A stretch of 13,492 bases of DNA from Cytophagales bacterium (GTDB lineage: Bacteria; Bacteroidota; Bacteroidia; Cytophagales; 172606-1): positions 1-13,492 of the forward strand of contig JALOMD010000082.1 of NCBI GenBank assembly GCA_025455595.1, in the 5' to 3' direction. Below are positions 6,172 through 13,341 of this stretch, one piece after another. The notes beneath the pieces were generated by a model, which saw only the letters and a list, made by a program, of their open reading frames with translations, had not been told where the DNA came from and did not search any database. Position 1 is the stretch's first letter. Every line of letters begins with the position of its first letter. A program made the position numbers and the translations under genes.

Positions 6172-8916
6172 TTAGTCAAACCCTATCTTCAACCGGAAGC
6201 CCGTTTGCACGTATCGGCCGTCTTGGAAAGTGGCCACCACCTCGGCACCGAAAAGCTTGAGCAGCCCGGCGAACCCGTAACCCGCTTCGTAGAGCGTGGT
6301 GCGGTCGGTGTACAAGGCGTTGACGAACAGTTTCTCTTGGATGCCGTAGAGCCGCAGGGCCGTGAACTGCGTGAACAGCAGGCGCGGCGGCTGCCAGTCG
6401 GCGTGGGCTTGCAGGTAGTTGTTCGTGGTGGAGTAGCGGTAATAGTCCAGCAGCCGGAAACGGTCGAGGCCGTCGGGCTGGAACAGCGTCTGGTTGCCGT
6501 TGAAGTGCTTGAAATCCATCAGGTACTGCGGCTTGTCGGGGCCGTAGAACGTGCCGCCGCGCAGCAAGTAGCGAAACTCACCTTTCAGCAGCGTGAACGC
6601 GTCGGCCACCGAAAGCTCCAGTTGGTTGAAACGCACGTCGCCGAAGCCCGACCGATTGCGCAGCGTGAACACCGGCGAATTGTTGTTGATGATGTAGCGG
6701 CGGCCGTTGTAAATGCCCGCTTTGGCAAAGGGCCGGTAAGTGAAAGACGTGTTCCAAATCCAAGCGTTGTGCGTCGGGAATGGTAAGATGGACAAACCAC
6801 CGCCGTTTGCCTCAAGGTTCGTCGGGTCGTTGGGGGTAAAGGCTCGGTCGTCGAGGTCGCGCCAGCCGCGTTCCACATTGTTCACCAAATGCTGCCGTCG
6901 CTCAAACGACAGCGAGGTAGCCAGCGAGAACTTTTCCGTGAACCGGCGGCTCCACTGGGCCGTGGCGTACGTTTTCTCATAGATTTTCATCCAATTACGC
7001 TCCCAAAGCAACGTACTGAACGTGTTGATTGCCTCCGGAATCGGATTGTCGGGGTTGAACTGAAACACATTGCGCCCCGCCGAAAAACTCACCGACTGGT
7101 TGGCATTGCCCCGGAAAAAAGCCAGCCCGCCGTTGAGCCGCTGCCGCGCGAACGAATACCGTGCGTTGCCCTCCAGGCTCCAACGGCGGTTTTCGGCCAA
7201 GCGTTGCGTGTACCGCAGGCGGCTGCGCAGCACGTAGCCCTCCACAGTGTTGAAAAAGCCCAAGTTCTGCATCGCAAAATACTCCATGTCGTTGAAGTTC
7301 AGCAGCGGCGAGTCGAAGGTGAGGCTGCGCGGATGGCCTTCGTTTTCGGTGGGTTTGCCGTAATTGTACGTATGCCCGAAAAACAGGTGTTTTGGGCGAA
7401 AATTCGGCAAATTCTTCACCGAATCGCGTTTGATTTTCTCTTCGTTGGCTTTGTAAATGCTGTCGGCCTGCTTGTAACCCTTCACTTCGATGTCGGTGAG
7501 CGGCACTTGGCGTTCGTTGTCCCAAAACGCCGTCGGCTGCTTGCGGGCCAGCGAATCTATCTTGAAAGCATAGTCGCGCACCACCGCCACGTCTTCGCCG
7601 CGTGCCTTGCGTTCGGTGCGGTCTTCCTTTTCCATTTCGCGCGTCAGTTGGCGCAACTGCTTGCGGGTCAATTCTTTCTGTTGCAGGGCCGTTTCGGTGG
7701 AAATGGACTGCTTCTTGACTTCAGCGGCTTTTTCGCGGTCGGTTTTCTCGTCAATCACCACGGGCTTTTGGTGGTAGCGCGGATTCACTTTCAGTTGGTA
7801 GTTGCGCACCGAAGTCACATAGCGGGCCTCGCCTTCCACGCCGAAAACCTTGGCATACACCTTGATTTCCGACTGCACGGGCATCCACACTTCTTGCGTG
7901 GGCGTGTAAATCTGTTGCAACTGGTAGCGGATGCCGTTTTCGTCGGTGAAGTCGAAGCGGTAGCTGTGGATGCTCCAGAGTTGGTCCACGATGTAGAGCG
8001 AGCCGCTCACCACGTCGGTTCCCTTGCGGCGCGGCGTAATGCGGATGCGGTTGATCCACCGGCCGTTTTCCTCGAAGCCGCCTTCGTAGGTGAAGCGGTA
8101 GTAACCAAACGCCTTGGGCGAAAGCGGCATGGCCATGCCCACGAAATCAGGCCGGTAGATGTTCAGTTGCGCAAAGTTGATGGACGGCTGGGTGCCGGGC
8201 GGCAGGTTGGAGCGAATGGAAAGGGCTTTTTCCTTGACTACGTTGGGCTGTCGGAACGACACCTCGTTGATGGACTCCAGCACGTAGGTGGTGCCCATCT
8301 GGATGTTGTTTTTCTTGAGTTGGCCGCGCAGCAGAAACGGCACGTCCAGCACCCGAAAAGTGCCCTTCACATAGGTGCGGGCCGTCCACGAATCCACCTC
8401 CAAGGCATGGAACCGCGCCATGCTGATGGTCTTGCGCATGATGGCGTAGGCCGGGTCTTCGCCGTCCGAGCCGACTTTGACTTCGTTGAGTTGTACTACG
8501 GCCTCTTCCATCTGCACGTCCAGCGTCACAAAATCATCGGCCACGGTCACGGTTTTGGTCAGCACTTTGAAGCCGAGGTACTGGAACTGCAACACGTAAG
8601 TGCCCGGCTGGAGGGAGATTTCGTAGCGACCCTCTTCGTTGGCCATGGTGCCCATGCCGGTTTCTTTCACCAGCACCGAGGCATAGGGCATGGTTTCGCC
8701 TTTGGCAGTGGTGACTTTGCCCCGCACGCCGCCTGCAAAAGCGGTGTAGAAAACGAGAAAAAACGCCCAAAACGCCGTTGTCCCCCGGCTGAAGCCGGGG
8801 GCAAAACGCGACAAGTCGGCTAAAGCCGACTCCGGTTCAGTCCCCTTTGGAGATTTTTCACTTCTTGCCCTTGACTTTAGCCGGGGTATGCGATGCCATC
8901 CCATATTTTTCCGCAA
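6172..8916 (-). CDS. DUF5686 / CarboxypepD_reg-like outer-membrane protein with a repeat-derived N-terminus
   Basis: 914 residues from ATG 8916. Residues about 64-148 form a carboxypeptidase-regulatory-like domain (GGVRGKVTTAKGETMPYASVLVKETGMGTMANEEGRYEI in two overlapping motifs). DUF5686 follows, starting near DPAYAIMRKTI (154-164); a charged Lys/Glu-rich segment lies in the middle, and the beta-rich C-terminus ends TGFRLKIGFD, as in a barrel. Homologues are Bacteroidota outer-membrane proteins of unsettled function. The N-terminus is odd: residues 1-45 are encoded by the end of the transposase gene and a REP repeat, and the hydrophobic core (AFWAFFLVFYTAFA, 48-61) reads through one P arm (8757-8776). 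The native start appears lost. A TTG at 8814 would give an 880-residue product with a compact signal peptide and is an alternative start. The domain call is firm; the start is uncertain. Confidence 0.85.
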   Translation of the reverse strand: MRKNMGWHRIPRLKSRARSEKSPKGTEPESALADLSRFAPGFSRGTTAFWAFFLVFYTAFAGGVRGKVTTAKGETMPYASVLVKETGMGTMANEEGRYEISLQPGTYVLQFQYLGFKVLTKTVTVADDFVTLDVQMEEAVVQLNEVKVGSDGEDPAYAIMRKTISMARFHALEVDSWTARTYVKGTFRVLDVPFLLRGQLKKNNIQMGTTYVLESINEVSFRQPNVVKEKALSIRSNLPPGTQPSINFAQLNIYRPDFVGMAMPLSPKAFGYYRFTYEGGFEENGRWINRIRITPRRKGTDVVSGSLYIVDQLWSIHSYRFDFTDENGIRYQLQQIYTPTQEVWMPVQSEIKVYAKVFGVEGEARYVTSVRNYQLKVNPRYHQKPVVIDEKTDREKAAEVKKQSISTETALQQKELTRKQLRQLTREMEKEDRTERKARGEDVAVVRDYAFKIDSLARKQPTAFWDNERQVPLTDIEVKGYKQADSIYKANEEKIKRDSVKNLPNFRPKHLFFGHTYNYGKPTENEGHPRSLTFDSPLLNFNDMEYFAMQNLGFFNTVEGYVLRSRLRYTQRLAENRRWSLEGNARYSFARQRLNGGLAFFRGNANQSVSFSAGRNVFQFNPDNPIPEAINTFSTLLWERNWMKIYEKTYATAQWSRRFTEKFSLATSLSFERRQHLVNNVERGWRDLDDRAFTPNDPTNLEANGGGLSILPFPTHNAWIWNTSFTYRPFAKAGIYNGRRYIINNNSPVFTLRNRSGFGDVRFNQLELSVADAFTLLKGEFRYLLRGGTFYGPDKPQYLMDFKHFNGNQTLFQPDGLDRFRLLDYYRYSTTNNYLQAHADWQPPRLLFTQFTALRLYGIQEKLFVNALYTDRTTLYEAGYGFAGLLKLFGAEVVATFQDGRYVQTGFRLKIGFD
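8757..8776. repeat. Single P arm inside the DUF5686 signal-peptide coding region
   Basis: GAAAAAACGCCCAAAACGCC on the + strand; on the coding strand it reads GGCGTTTTGGGCGTTTTTTC and encodes part of AFWAFF. It abuts the outer end of the REP repeat at 8777, just as P copy 9 abuts the other outer end at 9461. Confidence 0.7.
8777..8886 (-). repeat. REP-like terminal inverted repeat of the RAYT element, DUF5686 side
   Basis: Begins GTTGTCCCCCGGCTGAAGCC and holds a hairpin CCCCCGGCT-GA-AGCCGGGGG and a second, AGTCGGCT-AA-AGCCGACT. Positions 8777-8850 are the reverse complement of 9387-9460 with one difference in 74. Similarity continues inward to about 8886, into the last codons and stop of the transposase gene, where the inner hairpin is degenerate. 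Confidence 0.85.
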
Positions 8917-9314
8917 AAATTTCTGCTTCCTGTGTGTAACTAACGTTTTGGTGGTGCTTTTCTTGATTCCTGATGTAGTTTCTGACTTTTTCTAATTGCG
9001 ATTCACTCACAGACACCGCAAAATAATCATTCTGCCACTGAAATTTTGTTGCTATTTCGTATTGTCCATTTAACCAGTAAGACGATTCGCCTTTGATCGA
9101 CTGGATGACATCGGCGATGTTTTGTTTGGCTGTCAGGGCTAACAGACAGTGAACATGCTCTTCGTAACCGTTTATTTCGTCTAAAAAGGATAGATTTCAG
9201 TTTGGTCTGTTCCTTGATATGCTCAAAAAGGACGTAGCGAATCTCTTCTTTCAAAACAGGTTCACGGTTTTTTGTAGCGAAGACCACATGTACCCATATT
9301 CTGACGAACGGCAT
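8858..9314 (-). pseudogene. IS200-like Y1 (REP-associated) transposase, frameshifted
   Basis: The frame starts at ATG 9314 (MPFVRIWVHVVFATKNREP) and breaks at a run of five A (9183-9187 on +; five T on the coding strand). Removing one base there restores 151 residues ending in KVKGKK at TGA 8858-8860. The restored protein has the HUH motif H53-V-H55 in EEHVHCLLAL, the W-Q-x-D-Y-x-x-x-S-V-S segment (93-103) and the catalytic tyrosine region NY113-IRNQ-KHH, all typical of IS200-family/RAYT enzymes that nick and rejoin single-stranded hairpin ends. Length is normal for the family. It lies between inverted REP-like repeats, the usual RAYT setting. As sequenced, the continuous frame makes only 95 residues (stop at 9027-9029) with a nonsense tail. 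Either it is inactivated, or the base call in the homopolymer is wrong; +1 programmed shifting is less likely. Confidence 0.85.
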
Positions 9315-9343
9315 GGCGAGTAATGCTGTGTTTGTTGTTGACC

Positions 9344-9460
9344 GTTGTCCCCCGGCTGAAGCCGGGGGGCAAGAGGTGAAAAGTGCCCAAAGAGGACTGA
9401 ACCGGAGTCGGCTTTAGCCGACTTGTCGCGTTTTGCCCCCGGCTTCAGCCGGGGGACAAC
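9344..9460 (+). mobile_element. 117-bp REP/MITE unit, RAYT-proximal copy
   Basis: The outer ends are inverted copies, GTTGTCCCCCGGCTGAAGCC and its complement ending GGGGGACAAC. Each end folds as a hairpin, with a third hairpin AGTCGGCT-TT-AGCCGACT between. Its inner part (9344-9386) matches the 3' end of the transposase gene (GGCAAGARGTGAAAA), so the two flanks of the transposase are inverted copies over roughly 110 bases. It resembles a non-autonomous unit mobilised by the neighbouring transposase. Confidence 0.8.
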
Positions 9461-9490
9461 GGCGTTTTAGGCAAATTTTGCTAAAACGCC
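9461..9490. repeat. P palindrome copy 9
   Basis: GGCGTTTTAGGCAAA ... TTTGCTAAAACGCC. The A in the left arm is matched by T in the right arm, with one bulged G. It touches the outer end of the REP unit directly. Confidence 0.85.
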
Positions 9491-9630
9491 AGCCTATTGT
9501 CTTGACCGAGCCTATGCTTCCGGTCAGACGCATAGCGTACAGACCTGCTTACAAAAGCGTCCCGACAAGTCGGGATTGCCCAAAACGCCTCTTCGATTCT
9601 GAATTCATAATTCTGAATTGAAATCGTACT
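9491..9630. other. Gene-free spacer with a broken P arm and short hairpins
   Basis: Contains TCCCGACAAGTCGGGA (9560-9575) joined to a single P arm TTGCCCAAAACGCCT (9576-9590), as if a small hairpin replaced the other arm. Then comes an AATTCTG-type repeat (9595-9621) like that at 775-803. It ends at the stop of the ABC exporter gene. No coding potential seen. Confidence 0.5.
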
Positions 9631-11472
9631 TCAAGACGTTTGTTGCAGCATCGTCAGGCGGCGATACACGCTGGTTTCGCGTTCCAGCAAGTCCTGGTGG
9701 TGGCCGCGTTCCACGATTCGCCCTTCCTGCACCACCAGAATTTCGTCGGCTTCCTGGATGGTGCTGAGGCGGTGGGCAATCACCAACGCCGTGCGGCCTT
9801 GCATCAGCTTGCCGAGGGCATCCTGCACCAGCCGCTCGCTTTCCGTATCCAACGCCGAGGTGGCCTCGTCCAGTATCAGGACGGGCGGATTCTTGAACAC
9901 CGCCCGCGCAATGCTGAGTCGCTGCCGCTGCCCGCCCGACAGCTTGCCGCCCCGGTCGCCGATCATGGTTTGGTAGCCGTGTTCGGTGGCCGTGATGAAG
10001 TCGTGGGCGTTGGCGATTTTGGCCGCCCGCACCACATCCTCTTCGCGGGCGTTGGGCTGGCCGAAAGCAATGTTGTTGAAAATCGTGTCGTTGAACAAAA
10101 TGGATTCCTGCGTGACAATGCCCATCTGCTGCCGCAGCGACTCCAGCGTGTAATCGCGGATGTCGCGGCCGTCGAGGAGGATGCGGCCGCCGGTTACGTC
10201 GTAGAAGCGCGGAATCAGGTCGGCGATGGTGGACTTGCCGCCGCCCGAGCCGCCCACCAAGGCCACGGTCTTGCCTTTCGGAATGTGGAAACTCACTTCT
10301 TTCAGCACCGGTTTGTCGCCGTAGGCGAAACTCACATCGTCGAACGTAATGCCTTCGCGGAAGCCGTCGAGCGGAACGGCGTTCGGTGTGTCTTGCACCG
10401 TTTCCGGCACGTCAATCACGGCCAAGATGCGTTCGCCGGCGGCTTGTGCCCGCTGGATGCCCGACAACGCCCCCACAATGGCTTTGGCCGGCCGCAGCAC
10501 CTGCGAAAACGTGGCGATGTACGTGATGAACTCGCTGGCTTGTAGTCCCGACTCGTCGGTACCCAGAATCAGATTGCCGCCGTAGAGCAGAATGCCCGCC
10601 ACCACCATCACGCCCGACGCTTCGGAAAACGCCGGAGCCAACTCGCGTTTGTTGCCGATGCGCCGCACGGTGGCGCGGTAGTGTTCGTTTTCGCTGTCGA
10701 ATTTCTTTTGCACGTAGTCGCGGCCGTTGAAAGACCGGATGATGCGCACCCCGGACAAGGTTTCCTCGATGATGGACATCAGCCGCCCGGCCGATTCTTG
10801 CCCTTCCCGCGCCTCTTGCTTCAGTGACTTGGTAATCCACGCAATGATGAGTCCCGAAACCGGGATGATGATCAGCGTGAACAGCGTCAGTTTCACCGAA
10901 ATGATGAAGAGGAACACAAAATAGCCGATGAGCAGAAACGGCTCTTTGAATACCGCGTCCAGCGTGTTCACCACCGAGCCTTCCACTTCGCCCACGTCGG
11001 TGGTGAGGCGGGCCAGCAAGTCGCCCTTGCGTTCGTTGGTGAAATAGCCCACTTGCAATCGGTTGATTTTGGCGAACAACGCCTGCCGCAGCCGCGCCAC
11101 CAATTGCGTGCGGGCATCTTGCACCACGCGCTGGGCCAAGTAGCGGAACACATTGGTCAGGATGACCGCCGCCACAATCACGCCGGTCACAAAGTACAGC
11201 GCGGACATTTTGCCCTCGGTTTGGCTCAGGCGGTAAAAGTAGTGGTAGAACAGGTCGCGGAGGTAGCCGATGCTGGGGGAGAATTCGGGCTTTTGGAGCA
11301 AACCGGCGGCCTTTTGCGGGTCAATTTGCCCGAACAACACTTCGAGCAGCGGAATGAGCAAGGCGAACTGGAAAATGCCGAACACCACGCCCAGCAGCGA
11401 AAAAATGAAGAACGGGGTGATGAACCGGCCGAAAGGCCGTGCATAGCTGATGAGGCGAAGATAGGTTTTCAT
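9631..11472 (-). CDS. ABC exporter half-transporter, permease fused to ATPase (MsbA-like)
   Basis: 613 residues. The N-terminal half is a type IV exporter transmembrane domain, with clear hydrophobic segments near 17-45, 92-114, 176-212 and 283-302, and a cytoplasmic coupling region with LRQALFAKINRLQVGYFTNERKGDLLARLTTDV. The ATPase domain (from about 374) is complete: A-loop Y384, Walker A GGSGGGKS (407-414), Q-loop Q455, signature LSGGQ (511-515), Walker B VLILDE with catalytic E536, and H-loop H567. It would work as a homodimer in the inner membrane. The closest broad class is MsbA, the lipid A-core flippase, but drug or other lipid export cannot be excluded. A TATATTTG -7 element lies 45 bases before the ATG, so it probably has its own promoter. 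Confidence 0.93.
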   Translation of the reverse strand: MKTYLRLISYARPFGRFITPFFIFSLLGVVFGIFQFALLIPLLEVLFGQIDPQKAAGLLQKPEFSPSIGYLRDLFYHYFYRLSQTEGKMSALYFVTGVIVAAVILTNVFRYLAQRVVQDARTQLVARLRQALFAKINRLQVGYFTNERKGDLLARLTTDVGEVEGSVVNTLDAVFKEPFLLIGYFVFLFIISVKLTLFTLIIIPVSGLIIAWITKSLKQEAREGQESAGRLMSIIEETLSGVRIIRSFNGRDYVQKKFDSENEHYRATVRRIGNKRELAPAFSEASGVMVVAGILLYGGNLILGTDESGLQASEFITYIATFSQVLRPAKAIVGALSGIQRAQAAGERILAVIDVPETVQDTPNAVPLDGFREGITFDDVSFAYGDKPVLKEVSFHIPKGKTVALVGGSGGGKSTIADLIPRFYDVTGGRILLDGRDIRDYTLESLRQQMGIVTQESILFNDTIFNNIAFGQPNAREEDVVRAAKIANAHDFITATEHGYQTMIGDRGGKLSGGQRQRLSIARAVFKNPPVLILDEATSALDTESERLVQDALGKLMQGRTALVIAHRLSTIQEADEILVVQEGRIVERGHHQDLLERETSVYRRLTMLQQTS

Positions 11473-11516
11473 GCGGAAGTCGGTTGCAACGGCGGCGTAG
11501 CCGCGTGCGGAAACCG

Positions 11517-11524
11517 CAAATATA
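11517..11524 (-). promoter_or_regulatory. Bacteroidota -7 promoter element for the ABC exporter
   Basis: On the minus strand this reads TATATTTG, an exact match to TAnnTTTG, 45 bases before the ATG at 11472. The -33 region is weak (TTCTG about 20 bases upstream). The leader holds GCGG...CCGC hairpins. Confidence 0.5.
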
Positions 11525-11535
11525 CGTTGGTTTAG

Positions 11536-11563
11536 GTCAGAGTTCAGAAGTCAGAGGTCAGAT
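11536..11563 (+). repeat. M1 heptad tract (GTCAGAG type)
   Basis: GTCAGAG-TTCAGAA-GTCAGAG-GTCAGAT, leading directly into a P arm at 11566. Confidence 0.65.
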
Positions 11564-11565
11564 GG

Positions 11566-11582
11566 GCGTTTTGGGCAGATTT
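11566..11582. repeat. Single left P arm bordering M4
   Basis: GCGTTTTGGGCAGATTT runs straight into the M4 hairpin; the expected right arm is absent here. Confidence 0.7.
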
Positions 11583-11676
11583 TGTCTGAACCCTGATTCG
11601 TAGGATTAAAGGATTGCCTTGATTAACAAATTGAAATCGTGTTAATCCATGAATCCTACGAATCAAGGTTCTGACA
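11583..11676. repeat. M4 hairpin element, copy 1
   Basis: Arms 11583-11607 and 11652-11676 are 25-base inverted repeats with two differences (TGTCTGAACCCTGATTCG... and its partner), separated by a 44-base A/T-rich spacer. It lies between a P arm and a full P. Confidence 0.85.
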
Positions 11677-11680
11677 AACA

Positions 11681-11711
11681 GGCGTTTTAGACAAATTTTG
11701 TTCAAAACGCC
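11681..11711. repeat. P palindrome copy 10
   Basis: GGCGTTTTAGACAAA ... TTTGTTCAAAACGCC. It separates M4 copy 1 from M5 copy 2. Confidence 0.85.
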
Positions 11712-11721
11712 GCGAAACACG

Positions 11722-11772
11722 TCGGTTCCACAGGGCGATGCCCTGTGCTGAGGTATTCTGCCCCTTCGGGGC
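11722..11772 (+). repeat. M5 double stem-loop, copy 2
   Basis: TCGGTTCCA, hairpin CAGGGCGATGCCCTG, linker, hairpin GCCCCTTCGGGGC. Compared with 6052-6103 the stems differ but stay paired, which suggests a selected structure. P copies lie on both sides. Confidence 0.8.
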
Positions 11773-11777
11773 GAGAA

Positions 11778-11806
11778 GCGTTTTGGGCAAAAAACGCTCA
11801 AAATAC
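11778..11806. repeat. P palindrome copy 11
   Basis: GCGTTTTGGGCAA ... ACGCTCAAAATAC. The stem GGGC/GCTC keeps one G-U pair in + strand RNA; the outer end is diverged. Confidence 0.75.
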
Positions 11807-11872
11807 CTGCCACTGCCGACTGCCACTGCTACTGCCGACTTTTTTCTGCCCTCTGCCCTCTCATCTCTGCCC
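11807..11872 (-). repeat. M1-M2 tract between the hydrolase stop and P
   Basis: Read on the minus strand from the hydrolase stop: GGGCAGAG-type heptads, CAGAAAAAAG, then GGCAGTAGCAGTGGCAGTCG and further GGCAGT units up to P. The order matches 13297-13341 on the plus strand. Confidence 0.65.
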
Positions 11873-13207
11873 TCATTTCACCTTTTTCCCCGGAAGCGAA
11901 CGGCCGTTTTGGTGTAGAATCAGTTTCTCCACTTTTCCATCCAAGCCTTTCACAAATTCCACCTGCGCATCCACGGCCTTCAGGAAAAAGAAATCGGGCT
12001 TTTCGGCGAACATGTCGAAGGACGGCTGGTTGGTGGCTTGGGCCTTGAGTTGGTTGCCCACAGCCGTTACGGTGATCTTGAACGCCGGCGACAGCTCATA
12101 CTCGCCCACATATTGTGCCAGTGTCGCTGCATCCACGCTGATTTCGCGCCGTTCGGCGGGCAGTTCGTACGGTTTGTCGTACAGGACGGCCATCAAGTCT
12201 TGGCCGATTTTGTACAGGTGCGGGTTTGGCACATTGTTGAGCAACACCACGCAGAGGTCGTCTTCGGGAACGCGGAAAATGAACGAACTGAACCCGAAAA
12301 TGCCGCCGCTGTGCATCACCACCCGTTTTCCGTGCAGCGTATCCACCGCCCAGCCGTAGCCGTATTTTTCCTTGAACGGCGTATAGGATTTTTGCTGGGA
12401 CGCTTTGCCAATCACTTTGTTATCAAGTAATCCCTTGTGCCAGCGATACAAATCGCCGGTGGTGGCGTAGAGGGCACCGGCCGCAAACGAGACCGACGAA
12501 TCAACCACGGCGGCGGGCACTTGGGCGGTTTCATTGAGCACCATGTAGCCCACGGCCTTGCGCGGATTCTTCAAAGCGACAAAGTCAAAGCCCGAACTGC
12601 CCATGCGCAACGGCTGTAGTATCATTTGCCGAACCGTTTTTTCGTACGATTGTCCAGTCACTTTCTCAATCACGTACCCCAGCAGCGAGTAGCCCGAATT
12701 GCTGTAGCTGTAGCGGCTGCCCGGCTCAAACGCCAGCGGCTTGTCTCTGAACAAGGCCAGCATTTTGTCGGGCGTGGCGGGTTTGGTGGCCTCGGCGTTC
12801 ATGAAAACACCGTCGTCGGTGTAGTTGTAGATGCCGGACGTGTGCGTGAGCAGGTGTTCGAGGGTGATTTTGTCGCCGTTGGGATAGCCGGGAAAATACT
12901 TGCCGAGTTTGTCTTGTACGTTGAGTTTCTTCTGCTCCTGCAAACGCAGAACCACCGCTGCGGTGAACTGCTTGGTCAGCGAACCGATTTGATAGACGCT
13001 TTCGGCATCGGCGGGCGTTTTTTGCGTCGCGTCTTGCCAGCCGTAGCCTTTGTTGAGCAACACTTGGCCTCGGTAAGCCACCAAAGCCGTGCCGTTGAAC
13101 TTGTACTGCTTTTGGTAGGCGGCCAGCAGTTCGTCAAGTTTGGCCTGTGTTTGGGCCGAAGCGGAAATGACAGCAAAAAACAGGGAAACAAAGAGGACTT
13201 TTTTCAT
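11873..13207 (-). CDS. Secreted serine hydrolase, class C beta-lactamase fold (beta-lactamase/DD-peptidase-like)
   Basis: 444 residues with a signal peptide (1-19, MKKVLFVSLFFAVISASAQ). The domain is the Pfam Beta-lactamase fold. The nucleophile motif S76-L-T-K79 sits in YQIGSLTKQFTAAVV, the second motif is Y168-S-N170 (YSYSNSGYSLLG), and H299-S-G-G stands where class C enzymes have KTG. The LEHLLTHTSGI motif (116-125) is typical of the wider esterase/peptidase branch rather than true AmpC. The C-terminal ~85 residues (from about 360, LAQYVGEYEL) form a separate beta domain like those in many such hydrolases. It probably acts in the periplasm on a peptide or ester, perhaps peptidoglycan-derived; antibiotic resistance should not be assumed. 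The gene lies between two mosaic repeat clusters in opposite orientation. Confidence 0.92.
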   Translation of the reverse strand: MKKVLFVSLFFAVISASAQTQAKLDELLAAYQKQYKFNGTALVAYRGQVLLNKGYGWQDATQKTPADAESVYQIGSLTKQFTAAVVLRLQEQKKLNVQDKLGKYFPGYPNGDKITLEHLLTHTSGIYNYTDDGVFMNAEATKPATPDKMLALFRDKPLAFEPGSRYSYSNSGYSLLGYVIEKVTGQSYEKTVRQMILQPLRMGSSGFDFVALKNPRKAVGYMVLNETAQVPAAVVDSSVSFAAGALYATTGDLYRWHKGLLDNKVIGKASQQKSYTPFKEKYGYGWAVDTLHGKRVVMHSGGIFGFSSFIFRVPEDDLCVVLLNNVPNPHLYKIGQDLMAVLYDKPYELPAERREISVDAATLAQYVGEYELSPAFKITVTAVGNQLKAQATNQPSFDMFAEKPDFFFLKAVDAQVEFVKGLDGKVEKLILHQNGRSLPGKKVK

Positions 13208-13237
13208 GGTGCGTTGATTCGTGAAGTGGTGCCGCTA

Positions 13238-13245
13238 CGAAAATA
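13238..13245 (-). promoter_or_regulatory. Possible -7 element for the serine hydrolase
   Basis: The minus strand reads TATTTTCG, one mismatch from TAnnTTTG, about 30 bases before ATG 13207. No convincing -33 TTTG at the usual distance. Confidence 0.3.
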
Positions 13246-13296
13246 AACGCACTTGTTGCGCCGACATTGTGAATTTACACAAATGGCGGAAAAGTA

Positions 13297-13341
13297 GGTC
13301 AGAGGTCAGAAAAAAGCAGGCAGCAGCAATTGGCAGTCAAC
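13297..13341 (+). repeat. M1-M2 tract leading into P
   Basis: GTCAGAG-GTCAGAA, then AAAAAGCAGGCAGCAGCAAT and TGGCAGTCAACA. The same order, inverted, is at 11807-11872. Confidence 0.65.

Noticed and set aside
6889..8823. Long open frame of 644 codons on the + strand
   Set aside because: It is antisense to the DUF5686 gene, whose protein has clear family motifs; the antisense translation is rich in His/Val/Arg with no domain and is a by-product of GC-rich codon use.
11873..13207. Serine hydrolase as an AmpC antibiotic-resistance enzyme
   Set aside because: The third motif is HSGG rather than KTG and the LTHTSG segment and C-terminal beta domain fit the broader esterase/peptidase group.
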